A program made the translations under genes and the position numbers. The notes under the pieces were generated by a model. It did no database searches. It was not told the DNA's origin and saw only the letters and a program-made list of their open reading frames with translations. A DNA stretch of 64,000 nt from Heterocephalus glaber (Eukaryota > Chordata > Mammalia > Rodentia > Bathyergidae). The DNA is taken from contig NW_004624734.1 in assembly GCF_000247695.1 (NCBI RefSeq), forward strand, positions 31,702,237 through 31,766,236, read 5' to 3'. Numbering within the stretch: the stretch's first letter is position 1; each line of letters starts with the position of its first letter. Positions 44,080 through 57,277 of the stretch are shown here, piece after piece.

Positions 44080-44260
44080 CATTATGTGGTAAATGCTTAG
44101 TACACACCAGGCAGGAGCCAACTGCTTTACCTCATTTGTACCTTATCCCAGCTGTCCCCTACTGTACAGATGAGGAAACTGAGGCTGAAAAGGCTTTTTT
44201 AAAAAGCATCCAAGGTGACAGCTTGTAAGTCGTAAAGTCTGGATTCAAACTGGTCATTCT
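44080..44260 (-). repeat. MIR-like SINE fragment
   Basis: Antisense: GTACAGATGAGGAAACTGAG with flanking CTTTACCTCATTTGTACC. Confidence 0.65.
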
Positions 44261-44737
44261 AGGTTGAAAGCCCATATTCTTATCCAGTGCTTTTTGCTGG
44301 ATATCAGTGGGGAGGTTTCCAGGGAGCCCCAGACCCCAAGGCAAGGTGTTCTGAGGGAATTAGATACCAGAATGGAGACTGCCAAGGCCCCTGCAGAATG
44401 ACAGTCTCCTGGGCACAAGCTGGCCTGGCACTGTGCTAGGTACATAGTGGGTACCTCACCGTGAAACCCCCAGGGCTTGGCCCAGCTGCTGCAAGGACAA
44501 GCAATCTATGATGCCAGAGCCACCAGACCCAACACCCAGTGAGGCATTTTCTCTGGGGCCTTTGCCTGGTGCTGAGGTGGGCCCATATCAGATCTTCCAA
44601 ACCTCCTGCTGCTAAGTGCTAGCAGTGATGGATGACCTATGCCATGGCTCAGCCTCTCCCTCCTTAGCCACAACCTAGCCTGTGCTCCCAGGGTCCTCAG
44701 TGAGAGAGAGAAACTGAAGAAGGACACATTGGAGATG

Positions 44738-44773
44738 AATGGATGGATGGATGGATGGATGGATGGATGGATG
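44738..44773. repeat. (GGAT)n microsatellite
   Basis: Nine nearly perfect ATGG/GGAT units. Confidence 0.95.
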
Positions 44774-45889
44774 CATTCTGACATCTTATTACTTGGACCA
44801 AACTGCTGGCCAGAGTCCCCCAGATTACCCTGAAATATCATCAAATGTGAGTGGATTCTGATCCCAACTCCTCCAGCAACGGCAGCCCTGGGCCTCCAGA
44901 GGCAGCAGGAAGGAGGGTGAGAATTGTCCACTCACAGAACCCAAGCCTGAGGACTCGGTCAGGACTAATCCTGTGGGATGTTCCCAGCAGGCAGTGGGAC
45001 CTGGGGGAGGGGACTGCTGTGTGGGATGACCCTGGGAAGTCCCACTAGCAGCTCAAAGTCCCATGTTTCCCTGAGAGCCTCAACCCAACTCCCTGGACAG
45101 GAATGCCACAGGTCCAGGGAGCTCTGTCTCCTACATGCTGCCACTCTGTGGTGCTGTCACCTTCCCAGGTGGTCCCCTACCTGAGGAGCCTGTTCGGAGC
45201 TACCTGAGGGCACAGCCAGAGAGGGAGATCTCCATATGTGCCCTGGGGCTGGCTCCACGCTAGTCACCAATGCTCAGGGTGTGTATGCTGACAGTGACCT
45301 GGCTGTGGCCACTGTGTTGCAGTATTCTGAGTTGGTGCCATGCCATGGACTGAGCAGATGTGGCAGGGACCCCTCATGGCCTCAAAAACCATTTCAGATA
45401 AGATGAGAAAGAAAGGAGGGAGAGAAAGGGGAGAGGACTGTTCTGGCTTGAGCCTTGGATTTCTAGAAGGATCCAGGCTGTCCAACTCTGAGGGTGGGAA
45501 GGGACAAGGAGAGATCCTTTGTGTCCTTCCCACCTGGGACAATAATGCTGCCCACGCAGGCCTCCCCCAAGCTCTGGGTCAAGGGAATAGAAAGAAGCCT
45601 CAAGAGCTAAAATTAAAAAACAAAACATACAGAGGAATGAATTTTTGAAGCTCCTAAAGGGAGAATACATCATTTCATTTCCCTGTAAGCCAACTGTGGG
45701 AAACAGCCATGTTTATTTACTTAGGGCGTAGGGCCACTCTGTGGGCTCAGGCATCCTCTGAGTTCTCCATTCAAACTCCCCTGCTGCCCAATCAACACTG
45801 ACTGAGAGCCATCTGCCCGGGCCCTGGGGCACACTTCAGTGGGTCCCAAGGATCACCTAAGCATTCATTCATTTGTTAGGAATCTTTGA

Positions 45890-45914
45890 ATTCATTCATT
45901 CATTCATTCATTCA
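45890..45914. repeat. (ATTC)n microsatellite
   Basis: ATTCATTCATTCATTCATTC run inside an old repeat of the 'ATTCAACAAA..CTCCACTGAGC' type. Confidence 0.9.
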
Positions 45915-46507
45915 ACAAAGCTCCACTGAGCATGGTCTATGTGCCAGGAAGTGGGAGGACTCCTTCTGAGATGGTTCCTCAGCCTGCAGCCTTCCTGCGC
46001 CTCACTCAAAGCTTCCAGGCTACAGGCAATCTCTGCTTAGGCTGTGCTCTCTAGAGAAGCTCCCCCTCTAGGCTCAATACTGCTCTCAGGAAAAGTCTAG
46101 GCTTCCCTCCACAGGCACACAGCTTCTGAGTAGCCCAAGCCTCTTCCAGGTGAACCAGGGGTTGGACTGTTGATGCTGATGTTGCTATAGCTGATGGACA
46201 GAGGAGTGATAAGTGACCACGACCCCAAGCCTCCCTCCACACTCCCTGTCTTGGCTAAACACTACTACACTTGGAACTTCAATGGACCAAGCAGGGGGTG
46301 GGGTGCTTTTCGCTGCCTTAGGGATCTCCTTTCCTATCACGTGCTCCTGGTGAGAATGTCATTCAGTGTCCTTGTCTCACCAAGCCACAAGCATTCTCAC
46401 AGGAGTGAGCACCAGACTGGGGCTAGGCCAATCTGATCGCTGCACCCCTAGATGTAGTGATTAGCCCAGAATGGCCATTTGATTCAATCTGGGCCAATCA
46501 TAATATA

Positions 46508-46945
46508 AGATTTCTTTTTTTTTTTTCACTAGGGAATGACTACTACTGAGCTATATTGTTAACCCCTTTAAAACTTTTCATTTTATTTGTTTGTTTGGTT
46601 GGTTGGGTTTTTTGAAACAAGATCTTGACATGTAGTTCAGGCTGGCCTTGAATTTACTAGATGGCCCATCTGGCCTCGAACTCACAGCAATCCTCCTGCC
46701 CCAGCCTCCGGAGTACTGTTACAAGCACGTGCCATCACGTGCAGCTAAATGTTTTTATTTTGAAACAGAGTCTTGCTAAGTTGCCCAGGCTAGCCTCAAA
46801 CTCTCAGTCTTCCTGCTTCAGCCTCCCAAGTAGCTACTACGCTTCCCTGAGACTCTTCTATATGATGAGCACTTTTCATCAGTTCTAACCCATGGCCTTG
46901 CCCATGCTAGGCAAGGACTCTACTACTGAGAAAGAGGATCTTCTT
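46508..46945 (-). repeat. Cluster of antisense SINEs (ID remnants and two B1)
   Basis: ID remnant (46510-46560, TACTACTGAGCTATATTG), B1 (46575-46745, TTTTTTGAAACAAGATCTTG to GTGCCATCACGTGCAGC), second B1 (46750-46850, TTTTGAAACAGAGTCTTGC to CCTCCCAAGTAGC) and an ID-like piece (46880-46940). Confidence 0.75.
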
Positions 46946-48644
46946 GCCCATTACATGGGAAAATCTTGTCCAAAGAATGAAACCAAGAAACAGTGAGAAT
47001 CAAGAGATGAAAAGAAAAATCTCTAATAAGATATGGGTCCTTTGAGTCAGTTATCTCTCTCTCTCTTGCTTTCTTTCCTTTCTTCTTCTTAAACTAGTTT
47101 GAGTCATGTGTCCTGCTCTAGTAACCAAATGATATCAGTCAGATATCAGTCCTTCTGTCCACCATTCTCCAAAAGTAAAATACAAAATCAAGCGTAAAAA
47201 CCTCCAAATGAGCCACTGGTGGCAACGATACAGTGCAGACGACATCCATCCTTTCCAGGACATCGGGCTGGTCTCTGGCATTTGGCCCAGTGGCAGAAGT
47301 CTAGGGCTGGGTCAGGCATTGCTAGCAGTCCCCAGCACATTAGGGCTGTGTTCAGACTTTGGGGTGGGGGTTCCATCTGGACCATGCTTCAGAAGCCCTT
47401 GCGTTGCCATGGTGAGGAATGATCGCTGGGGAGCTCTTGAGTGACAGCCTGATGAGCCTCCCACATCCTTCCAGCCCCCTGCAGACAGTTCTTGGCTGAA
47501 GTTTAGGCAGCCACTTCTCTCCCCAGTCTTTGTCCTTTTAGGGAATATCAAATCCCGCACTTCCATGTCCAATAAGGTCAATCACATCTGAAGTTGTTTA
47601 AGTTGAAATAATGACTGTGCTCTATAAAATGGGAAGAATGACTTCTCATCTTGGGGAGTTCTATTTCAGTCTATCACTTCAGTGAAACTTTGAGACTTGC
47701 CTAACTTGCTTCAGATTTTTCCTCAGCTAGATTTGCTTACTGCTTTGTGGACTGCTAAATTTAGAAAACAAACAGCAAAGGGGAAGGTTTAAAATAAGAA
47801 AGGAAAATATTTTCCATGTCATTTTCATCAAAAACAGTTCAACCCTAATCCCCAAGCCTTGTAAGCTTTTTCTTAAAATATACACATACCACTAAATTTT
47901 AGATTTAAACAACTCCAACTCCTTTTAAATAATTGCTGCCCAATTTCATTTTACTGCCAGTAAAACAGGTACCTGCTGGGTTTGCCTTTCACTAAATTTC
48001 AATGAAACTGCAAATAAAAAGGTTCTGGCCCTCTTTTATGGATGGCTTCTGACTTTTTTCTGAGTCTGCTATAAACCCAAAACACCTGGTGAACAAAATG
48101 TGATTCCCAACCACTCTGCCATGCCCTGGGAACAAAATCTCATCTGATGCTCTGTGCCAGGTTGAAAGACTGCCATTCATTAGGAGAAGCGGGAAGGTAA
48201 GTGCATGATTCAACCCCTCTGAGTGCAAGGTCTCAGGTTCCAGCTCTCCCACATGAAAAGGCAGATTCCCCAGGGCTTCCCTGACACCTGCCAGTGCTCT
48301 CGTCCCACTAGTCAAGATGCTGTGGGTTGCACAGGGCCAGGATGGGCACAGGGGACCCCTAAGTAGGTTATCAAGGGCTCCTGAGGCCCTGCCTGAGATG
48401 TATCCCTGTATCCCACTCAACACTGCCTCGTAAGCGATCATTAAAGAGGTGGCCAGCCTGGGCTCTGAAATATGACAGCCCTGGGATGGAATGGCAGCTC
48501 TCAGTGCTCTCTGGTCTTGGATAGTCACTTCCCCTTTTGAGTGTGCTTCTTCATCTGGAAAATGGGAATTATCATGAGGCTTGAGGGAGATGACATACAT
48601 AATGCACTTGGCACAGGGCCTGGTGCATGTGCTATCTTTTTACC

Positions 48645-48790
48645 AATGGGTCTCAACCTTGGCTGCACCTTAGAGAGACCTGGGAAGATTTTTAAAAGCC
48701 CAAAGTCCAGGCCATCCTGAGGACAAATTCAATCAGAATCTGGAGGCGGGACACAAGCTTCAGGAGTTCTGGATACTCTCCAGCTAGTTC
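48645..48790 (+). mobile_element. MER5-like hAT fossil
   Basis: GGGTCTCAACCTTGGCTGCA, TTAGAGAGACCTGGGAAG, CAGAATCTGGAGGCGGG. Confidence 0.65.
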
Positions 48791-49509
48791 CAGAGAGCTG
48801 CTGCTTTGTGGAGATGGTGAGCGACTGCCTGGCATGGGTTGGTGGAACCACAGGATCTTAGAACAGGGAGACCCTCAGAGGCTGTCTCCCGGACCCTCCT
48901 TCCTAGCAGGGCTCACAGTGAGTTTGGTTTTCGACCTCTATTTGTACTGACCTCGACCTCGACCATCAGAGAAGCCAACCTAACTCAATTTGAGCCTAGT
49001 TTCCATAGAATCCCACCATCACAGCACTTCCATCCCAGGGACCCAGGAGGCTCTATTTCCACCACATATCAAGAGGCACAGGATAAGGACCTCCTGGGGA
49101 CACTCGTCTGGGGCCTCCGGTTAGATTTCCCACCACAGAGGATGTTGATGACCCCACAGCTTATGACAGTAATAGCCCCTCCGAGAAAAAGCTTTAGTGG
49201 TCTTACCCATCCCAGCAGTTCTAGCCATCTCCCTGAGAACGTGAGGGCCACGGCCCATTCCTCTAGGGAACCAGGCCAGGGTTCAGGGCTGGGACAAAGC
49301 ATCAGACCACCACTCCAAACTGGCTCTACTCAGATCCAGCAGGTCCCAGTAAGATCTGTGGTGAGACAGTTTAGTTTCCACCTGCTTATCCAGCTTGGGT
49401 AGGGCATTCCTGGGCCTGCACAGGATACCAGAACCCTGCCTTGTCTCCAGCCACAGTGGCTATAGCCCAGGGGATAAAGAAGTATCAGGCCTCTTCTATA
49501 ATAATGGGC

Positions 49510-49700
49510 CCATATTGACTGTTCATTGAGAGTCTACTATGAACTGGGTGCTATGCTAGATGCTTATTTCCATCTCCACATACTCCTGTAAAATACACAC
49601 TCTTTTTATCCGTACTTTACAGAAGTGGAAACTGAGGCCCAGGGAAGTACAAGAGCATACCTAAGATCACACAGCAGCTGAGGGGCTGGGCTGGGACTGG
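49510..49700 (-). repeat. MIR-like SINE fragment
   Basis: Antisense: TACTTTACAGAAGTGGAAAC, TGAGGCCCAGGGAAGTAC, TAAGATCACACAGCAGC. Confidence 0.7.
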
Positions 49701-50869
49701 AACAGAGGCTGTCTGGCCACAGAGCCTACCACAAAGCCTTCTCTCTTGCCTTCAGTCTACTCCTGGGCCCAGATGTTCCTGGCACTTCCTCCCAATTCCA
49801 AGTTCCTCAGCTCTAGGGCAGGCTGGCCTTCAGTGCCCAACACACCCAGACCCTGACAAGCACAGGCTGGAGCTGCCTCGTTCCTTGGCACATGGCTCAG
49901 ATGGGGACTTGCCCTATGCTGTCACCTCTTGGCCTGCCCATGGGCTTAGAAGCACTTCTTGGCTCATGGCTCAAAAGAACATGGAAAAAAATAAAAATAG
50001 AAGAATTCATGTTTCTCAGACGGCACATAACCAGATGTCCCTGCATCAGCCTGGCCCCTCCTGGGTCTTCCCAGCCAGGGACATCCTTGGTCTCGGTGAC
50101 TGATGGCTACAGCCACATCAAAGAGGAGACAAAACCAATTCCTGCTCAAGGCCTTGTCTGCTGGGTCATACTGATTCCACAACAACCTGGGCACACTGGG
50201 CAAAAGAGAGGAAAGGAGCAGAAGGAACCTCTGAGTCAAGGCAACCTTAGGGCTCCCCATGTCCCCACAAATATCCTCTGGCCAACACATGGCGCTGATC
50301 AGCACCTGTTCCGTGAAGTTGCAAGTGCACAATGTCATGGTCTCCACACTATCATTGCACTTCAGGGGCTTCAGAGTCAGAAGCTATTGAAGTTGGATCT
50401 GTTGGAATTAATTGGCAAAATAAAATTGATCGTGGAATAATGAGCCACATAACACATAGAACACATACCTTTGCATAGGTGGTAATGACTTCCTACCCCA
50501 CAGTCTGAGGTCAGGACCATCCAAGCCACGATCAATTTAACCACTGGAACATAGCAAGGCCCCGGACACCAGACAGGCATCTCAGTTCACAACGCTTTTC
50601 AGAACAATGGGGCAAATCAGACAGGTGGCTGTTGTGGTATATTTTTGGCATCACTGGTCAAATCCAGAAGTACGTTATGTGTGGTTTGTGACTAGGAATT
50701 AAACAGTTAAGTAGTACTCTTTGCAAAATATCTGCCGATAGCCAAGAACATGACAAAGGTAGACTTTTGGAATTAGACTGAACATTAAAAACAAAAGAAG
50801 AAGCAAAAAGAAAATGTGGGGAAAAGCAGCCTGCCTCTCATGAGACTTCCTTCAAGGATCTGTGAGGTT

Positions 50870-51225
50870 CTGTGGGTGTCCCCTCCCAAATTTCTGTGGA
50901 AACTCAATCACTATTGTGGAGGTATTAAGAGGTGAAGCCTTTGGGGAGGTGATTAAGGCCTCATGAATGGGCTTATAAGAAAAGCTCCAGAGGGAGAGTT
51001 TGCCCTTTTTGCCCTTCTACTTTCTACCATGTGAGAACAAGCTCCTCCCCTCCAGCGGGTACAAGGTTCCATCTTGGAAGCACAGAGAGCAGGCCTCATG
51101 AGACACCATACCTACAGTACCTTGATCTTGGGCTTCCTAGCCTTCAGGACTATGAGAAACAAACTGCTGTTGTTTATAAGCTACCAGTCTCTGGTACCCA
51201 GTTACAGCATGTATAACTGTCTCCT
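50870..51225 (+). mobile_element. MaLR/LTR-like fragment
   Basis: GGGTGTCCCCTCCCAAATTTC, GAAGCCTTTGGGGAGGTGAT, GGGCTTATAAGAAAAGCTCC, ACTATGAGAAACAAACTGC. This order is typical of an old noncoding mammalian LTR remnant. Confidence 0.5.
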
Positions 51226-51419
51226 CACCAGGACCATCCCCCTGGACCTGTACCACCCCCTGAACCCAGTATTTTATCTAAGTACAATATACAAAGTGGC
51301 CATAAAATCTGGAAACAGGGGTAAATAATATATTTTAAAGACAGAACATATTTGTTACTTTTGAAATATGCTAAAGGTGCAGTTTTATTCTGTGAGAAAT
51401 CAGAGACATACTTTTATTG

Positions 51420-51822
51420 TGTCTTGGTCACTTTTGCTTATCGCTGGGACAAAATACCCAACACCCACCAGTTAAAGAAGGAGAGGTTTATTTTGCCTCA
51501 CAGTTTATGGAGGTTTCAGACAATAGTTGGCTGCCTCCAAGGCAGGGCAGCATGGCAGAGGAGAAACAGCTCAGGGCAGGGCAGACAGGAAGCAGAGACC
51601 ATCAAGGGAGGAGAAAGGGAAATAGATCCTTTTAGGCCACACCCCCACTGACCTATCTCTTCCAATCAGGCTTCACCTCCCAAATCACATTTAGCTATGA
51701 ACTCATCAGTCGGCCAATCCACTGATGAGTATCATGCCCCCATGATCCAATTACCCCCCAAAGGCCCCACTTATGAGCACTAGAGGCTTTAGGAGGATAT
51801 CTGGATATAAACTGTAACAGTG
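51420..51822 (-). mobile_element. MaLR-type LTR, antisense
   Basis: Plus strand: GGGACAAAATACCCAACACC, GGAGAGGTTTATTTTGCCTC, CCCCCACTGACCTATCTC, CCTCCCAAATCACATTTAGC. Same family and orientation as 43540-43845 but more complete. Noncoding remnant. Confidence 0.7.
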
Positions 51823-51935
51823 TAGGTGTGTGTGTGCATGCATGTGTGTGTGTGTGTATGTGTGTGTGTGTATGTTGCTGAGTCTGGCACATGCCACACA
51901 GGTGCTCCACCACTGAGCCATACCCCTATCCCTGA
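51822..51935 (-). repeat. (TG)n microsatellite plus ID-like remnant
   Basis: TG-rich run 51822-51875, then ID-like CACCACTGAGCCATACCCC. Confidence 0.7.
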
Positions 51936-52189
51936 GACATACATTTTCTGATCACAGCACATCACAGATGCACACGAAAGGATCAGGGGAAACACACTGT
52001 TTGGTGCACAGTGCACTGAACCAGATACTGCTAGTAAGCAGTAACTCCATGACATATATTGTAATGTAGTCTGAATGAAGCACTTATTATGGGTTTGTCC
52101 ATGTCTTCAGGGCCCCCATCCTGTAGTTAAGCAGGCCTGAAAGGGAAGATAGAGTTTATTCTTGGAAGAGACTCGCGAGTATGAAGATG

Positions 52190-53830
52190 TAAATCTTCTT
52201 TGATTTTATATGAAAATTCAATGCCATCCTGATCAAATAACAACTGTGTTGGGAGGGGAAGTTCACTTGGTGAGTTTAAACATGAGAAACAATCAGAGAA
52301 AATCTAAAAGAAATTAAACATAGGCAAATAGACGTGTCAGATAGTAACATATATTGTACTACAGACTTTATGTATGACAAGATTCAACTGGCAAAAGACT
52401 AAACAGATCAATTGAAGAAAACAGAGAGGTCAGAAGTAGACCCAAATACATAACAAGGTTGGCACAAGATATAGTTGCAGCTGGGCGTGGTGGCTCATGC
52501 CTGTAAGCTTAGCACTCTGGAAGGCTGAGGCAGGAGAACCACAAGTTTGAGCCCAGTCTGGGCAACTTAGCAAGACCTGTTTTAAAATTTAAAAAAAGTC
52601 ATAGTTGTACTTCAAATGGGAATGGGAAGGAAAAGATGTGTTACTCTGTGAATGATGTTAGGAAAAGTAACTAGACAATGTGGAAATGAATAAATCAGAA
52701 CTCATTTCTTAAATGAAAATAAATTCCAAGTGTCTTGAAAATTTAAATTTCACTAAGTATAAAGAAAATACTAGTACTTCAATTTTTCAAATTTGGACAT
52801 AAAGACCAAAGGCCATTAAAGAAAACATTATATAAAACTTACCACTTTTAGAAGGAAAAAAAGTCGAATACAAACACCACACTGGGAAAAAATATTAGCC
52901 AAATCATCTAAAGATAAAATACTAACTTCTTTAATATACAAAGAGCTTTTAACAAATAAGAAAAGGACCAATAAATCAAAAGAAACCTGGACCTAAAGGA
53001 TATGAAGAAGCAGCTAACACAAAAATGAAATGCAAATGTCCAATAATAAATAAAAAGATGTTCAATCTCACTAATTACTAGATAAGTACAAATTAAAACA
53101 AGATATAGTTTCTTGTTAATTCACCTGGCAAAGTTAAAGAATAATTATCAATGTTCAGAATTTTGACAGTTTGAAGAAACAAATCTTATCAATCCACGGT
53201 GGACTATAAATTGGTACAACTGTGATGGAAAGTTGCTTTAGAACATTAGCATTTTAAATTCTACTCTTTGACGTGGTCGCAGTTCCATTTTTAGATAAAG
53301 ATACAGCTGCTTTAAATGAGACAGTCCCAGCACACGTGTGCTCTTAGGAGCCCCTCCGAGGCTGCATTTGTCCTGGTTCAGGTGATAAATTATACTATCA
53401 CTTGACATTTCTAGGGATTAACTCTACAATTAAACTCACATGTGTATGTGACATGGACAGGTACAGTACTGCGGTGTTACTCATAATAGAAAATACTAGA
53501 GATAAGTGCCTATCAGTAGAGGCCTGATTAACTAAATTATAGTTTATCCTTGCATTACAATTCTAAATGAGTGTTAGGAGGAATAAGTTAAGTGAGTATT
53601 CATTTTGTATAAATGGCTCATAAATGCATACATATGCAAATGCGTAGGTACACTCGGGAAAATACATGGTAGACTGCTCCACAGTGGTCACCTCTGGGAA
53701 GCAGCGCAGGAATGAGCTGGAAAAACTGGAGAATTTTACCTTTCTCTTTATAGAAGGCAGATTTTTTTTTTTAATAAATAAGCACTTACTGCGTTATAGT
53801 AATTTTCCTAATTGAATGAACCACAGCTCT
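52190..53830 (+). mobile_element. Long old L1 3' fragment
   Basis: Sense landmarks: AAAATTCAATGCCATCCTGA, ATATACAAAGAGCTTTTAAC, ATGCAAATGTCCAATAATAA, GGTGGACTATAAATTGGTAC, ATTCTACTCTTTGACGTGG. Interrupted by a B1. Many frame breaks; inactive. Confidence 0.8.
52478..52600 (+). repeat. B1 SINE inside the L1
   Basis: GGGCGTGGTGGCTCATGCC, GCTGAGGCAGGAGAACCAC, GCAACTTAGCAAGACCTG, with an A-rich tail. Confidence 0.88.
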
Positions 53831-54589
53831 CTACTAATAGGGCTGAGCTCAGCGCTGCCATCACCACCATTACCTGGGGTGAGTCCCAGGGAAGAATGAA
53901 GTGACACAAGGCTGCAACCCCCAGGGGCTGGCAGAGGACCCAGCAGGGCGCTCCTGATGGTCCTGGGAATGCAGGAGGGCTACACGACAGGTGACGGGCA
54001 GAGTGGTGGCGTGGGCGTGCAGGTGCCTGTGCAGGTGAACTCAGGTGAGGCTCAGATACCCCACTTGACCTCTCCTGAAGCTCAAAGCCAACAACGGAGA
54101 GTGGGGCTGAGGAATGGGACGATGAGAGGTGGAAAGCCCCGACAAGAGAGATAAGAGAAATAAGTCGTGGTAGATACAGCTAAGGGTTGAGCACTGTACA
54201 TTCAGCGCTGTGGGAGGGTGGCTCTCCACCGTTCTCAGTGGAGAGGATGTCAAGTGTTTGAGGTGAATCAGGACGGACTGCTTGCCTTGATTTAGTCAAC
54301 CCATATTGTATTAAAAAATAACAGCATCACCGTGCACCTCATAAACAGGCACAGCTATAATTTGTCAGTATATAATAATAAAAACCAGAATGGGGTGGGG
54401 GTTCAAAAGCCAGGCCCCAATCAGGGTCAGCGGCCTCCCCTGGGCTGCAGACCCAGACCACAGAGACACCTTGAAGAGGTCGGTAAGCAGACACACAGTG
54501 ATCGGTGCCATTTCCGTTTCCATTCTGTCAGTTTTAAACACTCTTTAAAAATACCTTTTCTAAAGTGTCCGGTGTTGTGTGCTTAACTC

Positions 54590-54790
54590 AGTGACTCCGC
54601 GGAAGTGGGGGAAGGGGGCGGGCAGGCGCGCTGTCGGCCCTCGGGCTAGTCCACCCGCCACTGTCAGCGCTGCCAGTGAAGGCAGTGTGCGGTTTACACT
54701 GCAGCAGGAAGCGGGTAATGGCACTGGCCTCAGGAGGTGCGGAGCGCATTAAATAAAACCATCGCATGGCGTCCACGGGAGGCCTCCCTG
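54590..54790. promoter_or_regulatory. Small CpG-rich patch in intron 1
   Basis: By eye about a dozen or more CpGs in 200 bp (GACTCCGCGGAAG, GGGGGCGGGCAGGCGCGCTG, GGTGCGGAGCGCATTAAATA), with an Sp1-type GGGCGG near 54616. Most of the surrounding intron is CpG-poor. Could be an alternative promoter or enhancer, or an unrelated GC-rich remnant. Confidence 0.3.
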
Positions 54791-55719
54791 CACAACAGCA
54801 CAGAGGTCAGGCGTGGAGCCCGAGATCTTGAAGGCCTCTTCCAACTCGCACGTCAAATAATCTGTAACAACATCCACTCCTTTCATTGTGGTTCCATACA
54901 TCGTTATTTATTGCAGATTGGGGAGCAAATGTTCAAAACAGGGAGGACCAGGGCTCTGGACAAGGCCACAGAGGAGGCCGAGCTTCTGTGGGGGTGACCG
55001 ATAGCTGTGCGTGCCCTGCAGTGGGTGCTCTGTGTGTCGGCGCAGGATGGGTACACGGTGCCCCAGAGAAGTCTCCTTACTGTGACGCTGGCCAGCAGTG
55101 CGGGTGAAGCATCATCAAAACGAGACTTGCTCCTTCAGGGGGCTTTGAACTTCGGACAAGAGAAAAGAATACAAACAACCACTAGAATGGGGGAACCCCA
55201 GGAAGCAGGTTGTTATGTGAGCCCCTCTGGTGGCTCCTGCCAGGTGCATGAGCTAGGCAGACTGGGATGTTGGCTTTGGGTCCAGAAGGGACAGAAACAG
55301 GTGTCTTAATGTGGTGGAAGAGTCCTCGTAGGGAGTGACATTATGGGTTAATAGCAGACAGTGCTTTTCCTCCTTACCTACTATCTTTGAGTATTACACT
55401 AAGCCACCAGAATGGTGATTAAATTGTGCCCCTTTGGAAAACAGCCTAGCATTTCTAGCGCTATATCCTTGGCACATGGCCTGTTCTAGTTTATTCTATT
55501 ACCTCGGCCTAGCCTTGGCAGAAAGTCCCAAATCTCCCATACACTCAGAAGATTTAAGTTTAACTTTGGAAAGAGGGACAGACATGTGTAAATATGTCCT
55601 CTGTATGGAGAGCTAACAGGGCTTTAAAGAAGGCCAAGTCACTTGGTCAAGGCCAAAAAGCACACAGGCTAGAGATGGATTTGGATCCAGGCAGTCTAAC
55701 TGGAGAGCTCAGGTGTTTA

Positions 55720-56110
55720 ACTGAGGTTAGGAGTTAACAGGACTTTGAGGCAGCCAACCCATAAGAAACAAGCAGGCTGCTGTACGTTAGGGTGATACAA
55801 GGAAGAAGAAAGCACGAGGTTAATCACTGGAACCAGACAGGCTCTTCCTGAGACAGGGGTGCAGGGTGCAGGGCAAACTGGACACAACCCAGGCAAGTTA
55901 ACTGAACTCCACCTCAGCCAACCAGAGGCCTCCACCCCTTCCACAGCTCCAGGAATGATTAATGGTATCCTTTGAGACCCTGTAAAAGTGAAAGGCCTTC
56001 TCTGGGTGGGGCTGCTCTGTCTGTGGAGCGGCCACCTCTGCTGTTTGTGTTCTTTTGTATAATAAATTTGTATTTTATTTTAGCCTTGAACCTTGCTCGT
56101 GTACGATTTC
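55720..56110 (+). mobile_element. Candidate solo LTR
   Basis: Order suggests an LTR: U3-like region, GAGACCCTGTAAAAGTG, GGGGCTGCTCTGTCTGTGG, AATAAA near 56061, then TAGCCTTGAACCTTGCTCG. Old noncoding endogenous-retroviral remnant; borders and family not fixed. Confidence 0.4.
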
Positions 56111-56184
56111 ATCTTATGTGCAGCTATTAACTTGTACTAGCTGGTGACGCTCTCACCTGAGATTCCTCCTTATTATAATTGTTT

Positions 56185-56560
56185 CAATTCTGAAGATTGA
56201 ACCCCAAGCCTTACACATGTTAGACAAGTAAACTACATCTGAGCACATCCCCGGGCCCTGAGAGTCTCATTTTTTTCCCCTCTCAGTACTGGAGATTGAA
56301 CCCAAGGCCTTCACACTGAGCTATATTCCCAGCCCTTAAAAAGTTTTTTTTTTGCAGAACCAGGGATTGAACTCACAACCTTATGATTGCCAAGAAGGTG
56401 CAGTGCCACTGAGCTAAATCCCTACACTTTAAAAAAATATTTTCAGACAGCCTCTTGCTAAGCCCCTAAATTGCCCAGGCTGGACTTGAATTGTTAATCC
56501 TCCTGCCTCAGCCTCTCAGAGTGCTTGGATTACAAGAGTGCACCACCATACCAGGCTCCT
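56185..56560 (-). repeat. Antisense SINE cluster: ID inserted into a B1-dID
   Basis: ID-like 56190-56256; dID part 56285-56336 (CAGTACTGGAGATTGAACCC); inserted ID 56340-56430 (CAGGGATTGAACTCACAACC to CCACTGAGCTAAATCCCTAC); B1 part 56435-56560 (TTTCAGACAGCCTCTTGC to GCACCACCATACCAGGCTCC). Confidence 0.75.
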
Positions 56561-56789
56561 GGGATTTCTATTTTAATAATGATTAAAATTATAGAGAAAA
56601 ATTAGGCACAAAGATGTTCTTAACAGTCTGATTTATGAGAATGAAAATTTATACACAATATATATGTCAACAGCAGGGAAAAGAGTAATTTATGTTGTCA
56701 ACTGAATATTTAGCAGCCATTTATAATATTTGCTGTATCTTATGGGAAAACGAGTAGGGGATTTATTTTAAAAATGGAATGGGGATTGT

Positions 56790-57270
56790 AAAGAGATATT
56801 AGTACTCCTATGTTCGATTCAGTATTACAATAGCCAAGAGACATAAACAACTTAAGTGTCCACCAACAGATGAATGGATAAAGAAAACGTGGTACAAACA
56901 AATGAAGTACTATTCAGTCTTTAAAAATAAGGAAATCTTGCCATTTGTGAAACATGGATGAAACCTGTGGACATTATGCTAAGTGAAATATACCAATTGC
57001 CAATCACAGAAAAACAAATATCTGAGGCATCTGAAATGTCAAACACATAGGCATCAAAACATCCAAATTCACAGTTTCCAGGAGCTAGGGGTAGAGAGAA
57101 GTGGGGAGTTAATAATCAATAGGCATAAAGTTTTTATCAAACAAGATGAATAAACTGTAGTGATCCATTGCATAACACTGTACCTACAATCGACAGTTAT
57201 GTTTTATATACTTCAAGATTTTAGAGGGTAGATCTCATGTTAAGTATTCTTACGCTTAACTACAATCAAA
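56790..57270 (+). mobile_element. L1 3' UTR fragment
   Basis: CAATAGCCAAGAGACATAAA, AGTGTCCACCAACAGATGAA, GAAGTACTATTCAGTCTTTA, ATTATGCTAAGTGAAATATA. Confidence 0.82.
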
Positions 57271-57277
57271 CACATTG

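Noticed and set aside
47992..48600. Longest open frame of the window, 202 codons on the minus strand in GALNT16 intron 1
   Set aside because: No recognisable domain, its start region overlaps MIR-like sequence, and composition looks like chance reading of GC-balanced DNA.
48839..49402. 187-codon plus-strand open frame
   Set aside because: No family features, no splice context, and it lies in unique intron DNA opposite to the gene. Probably chance.
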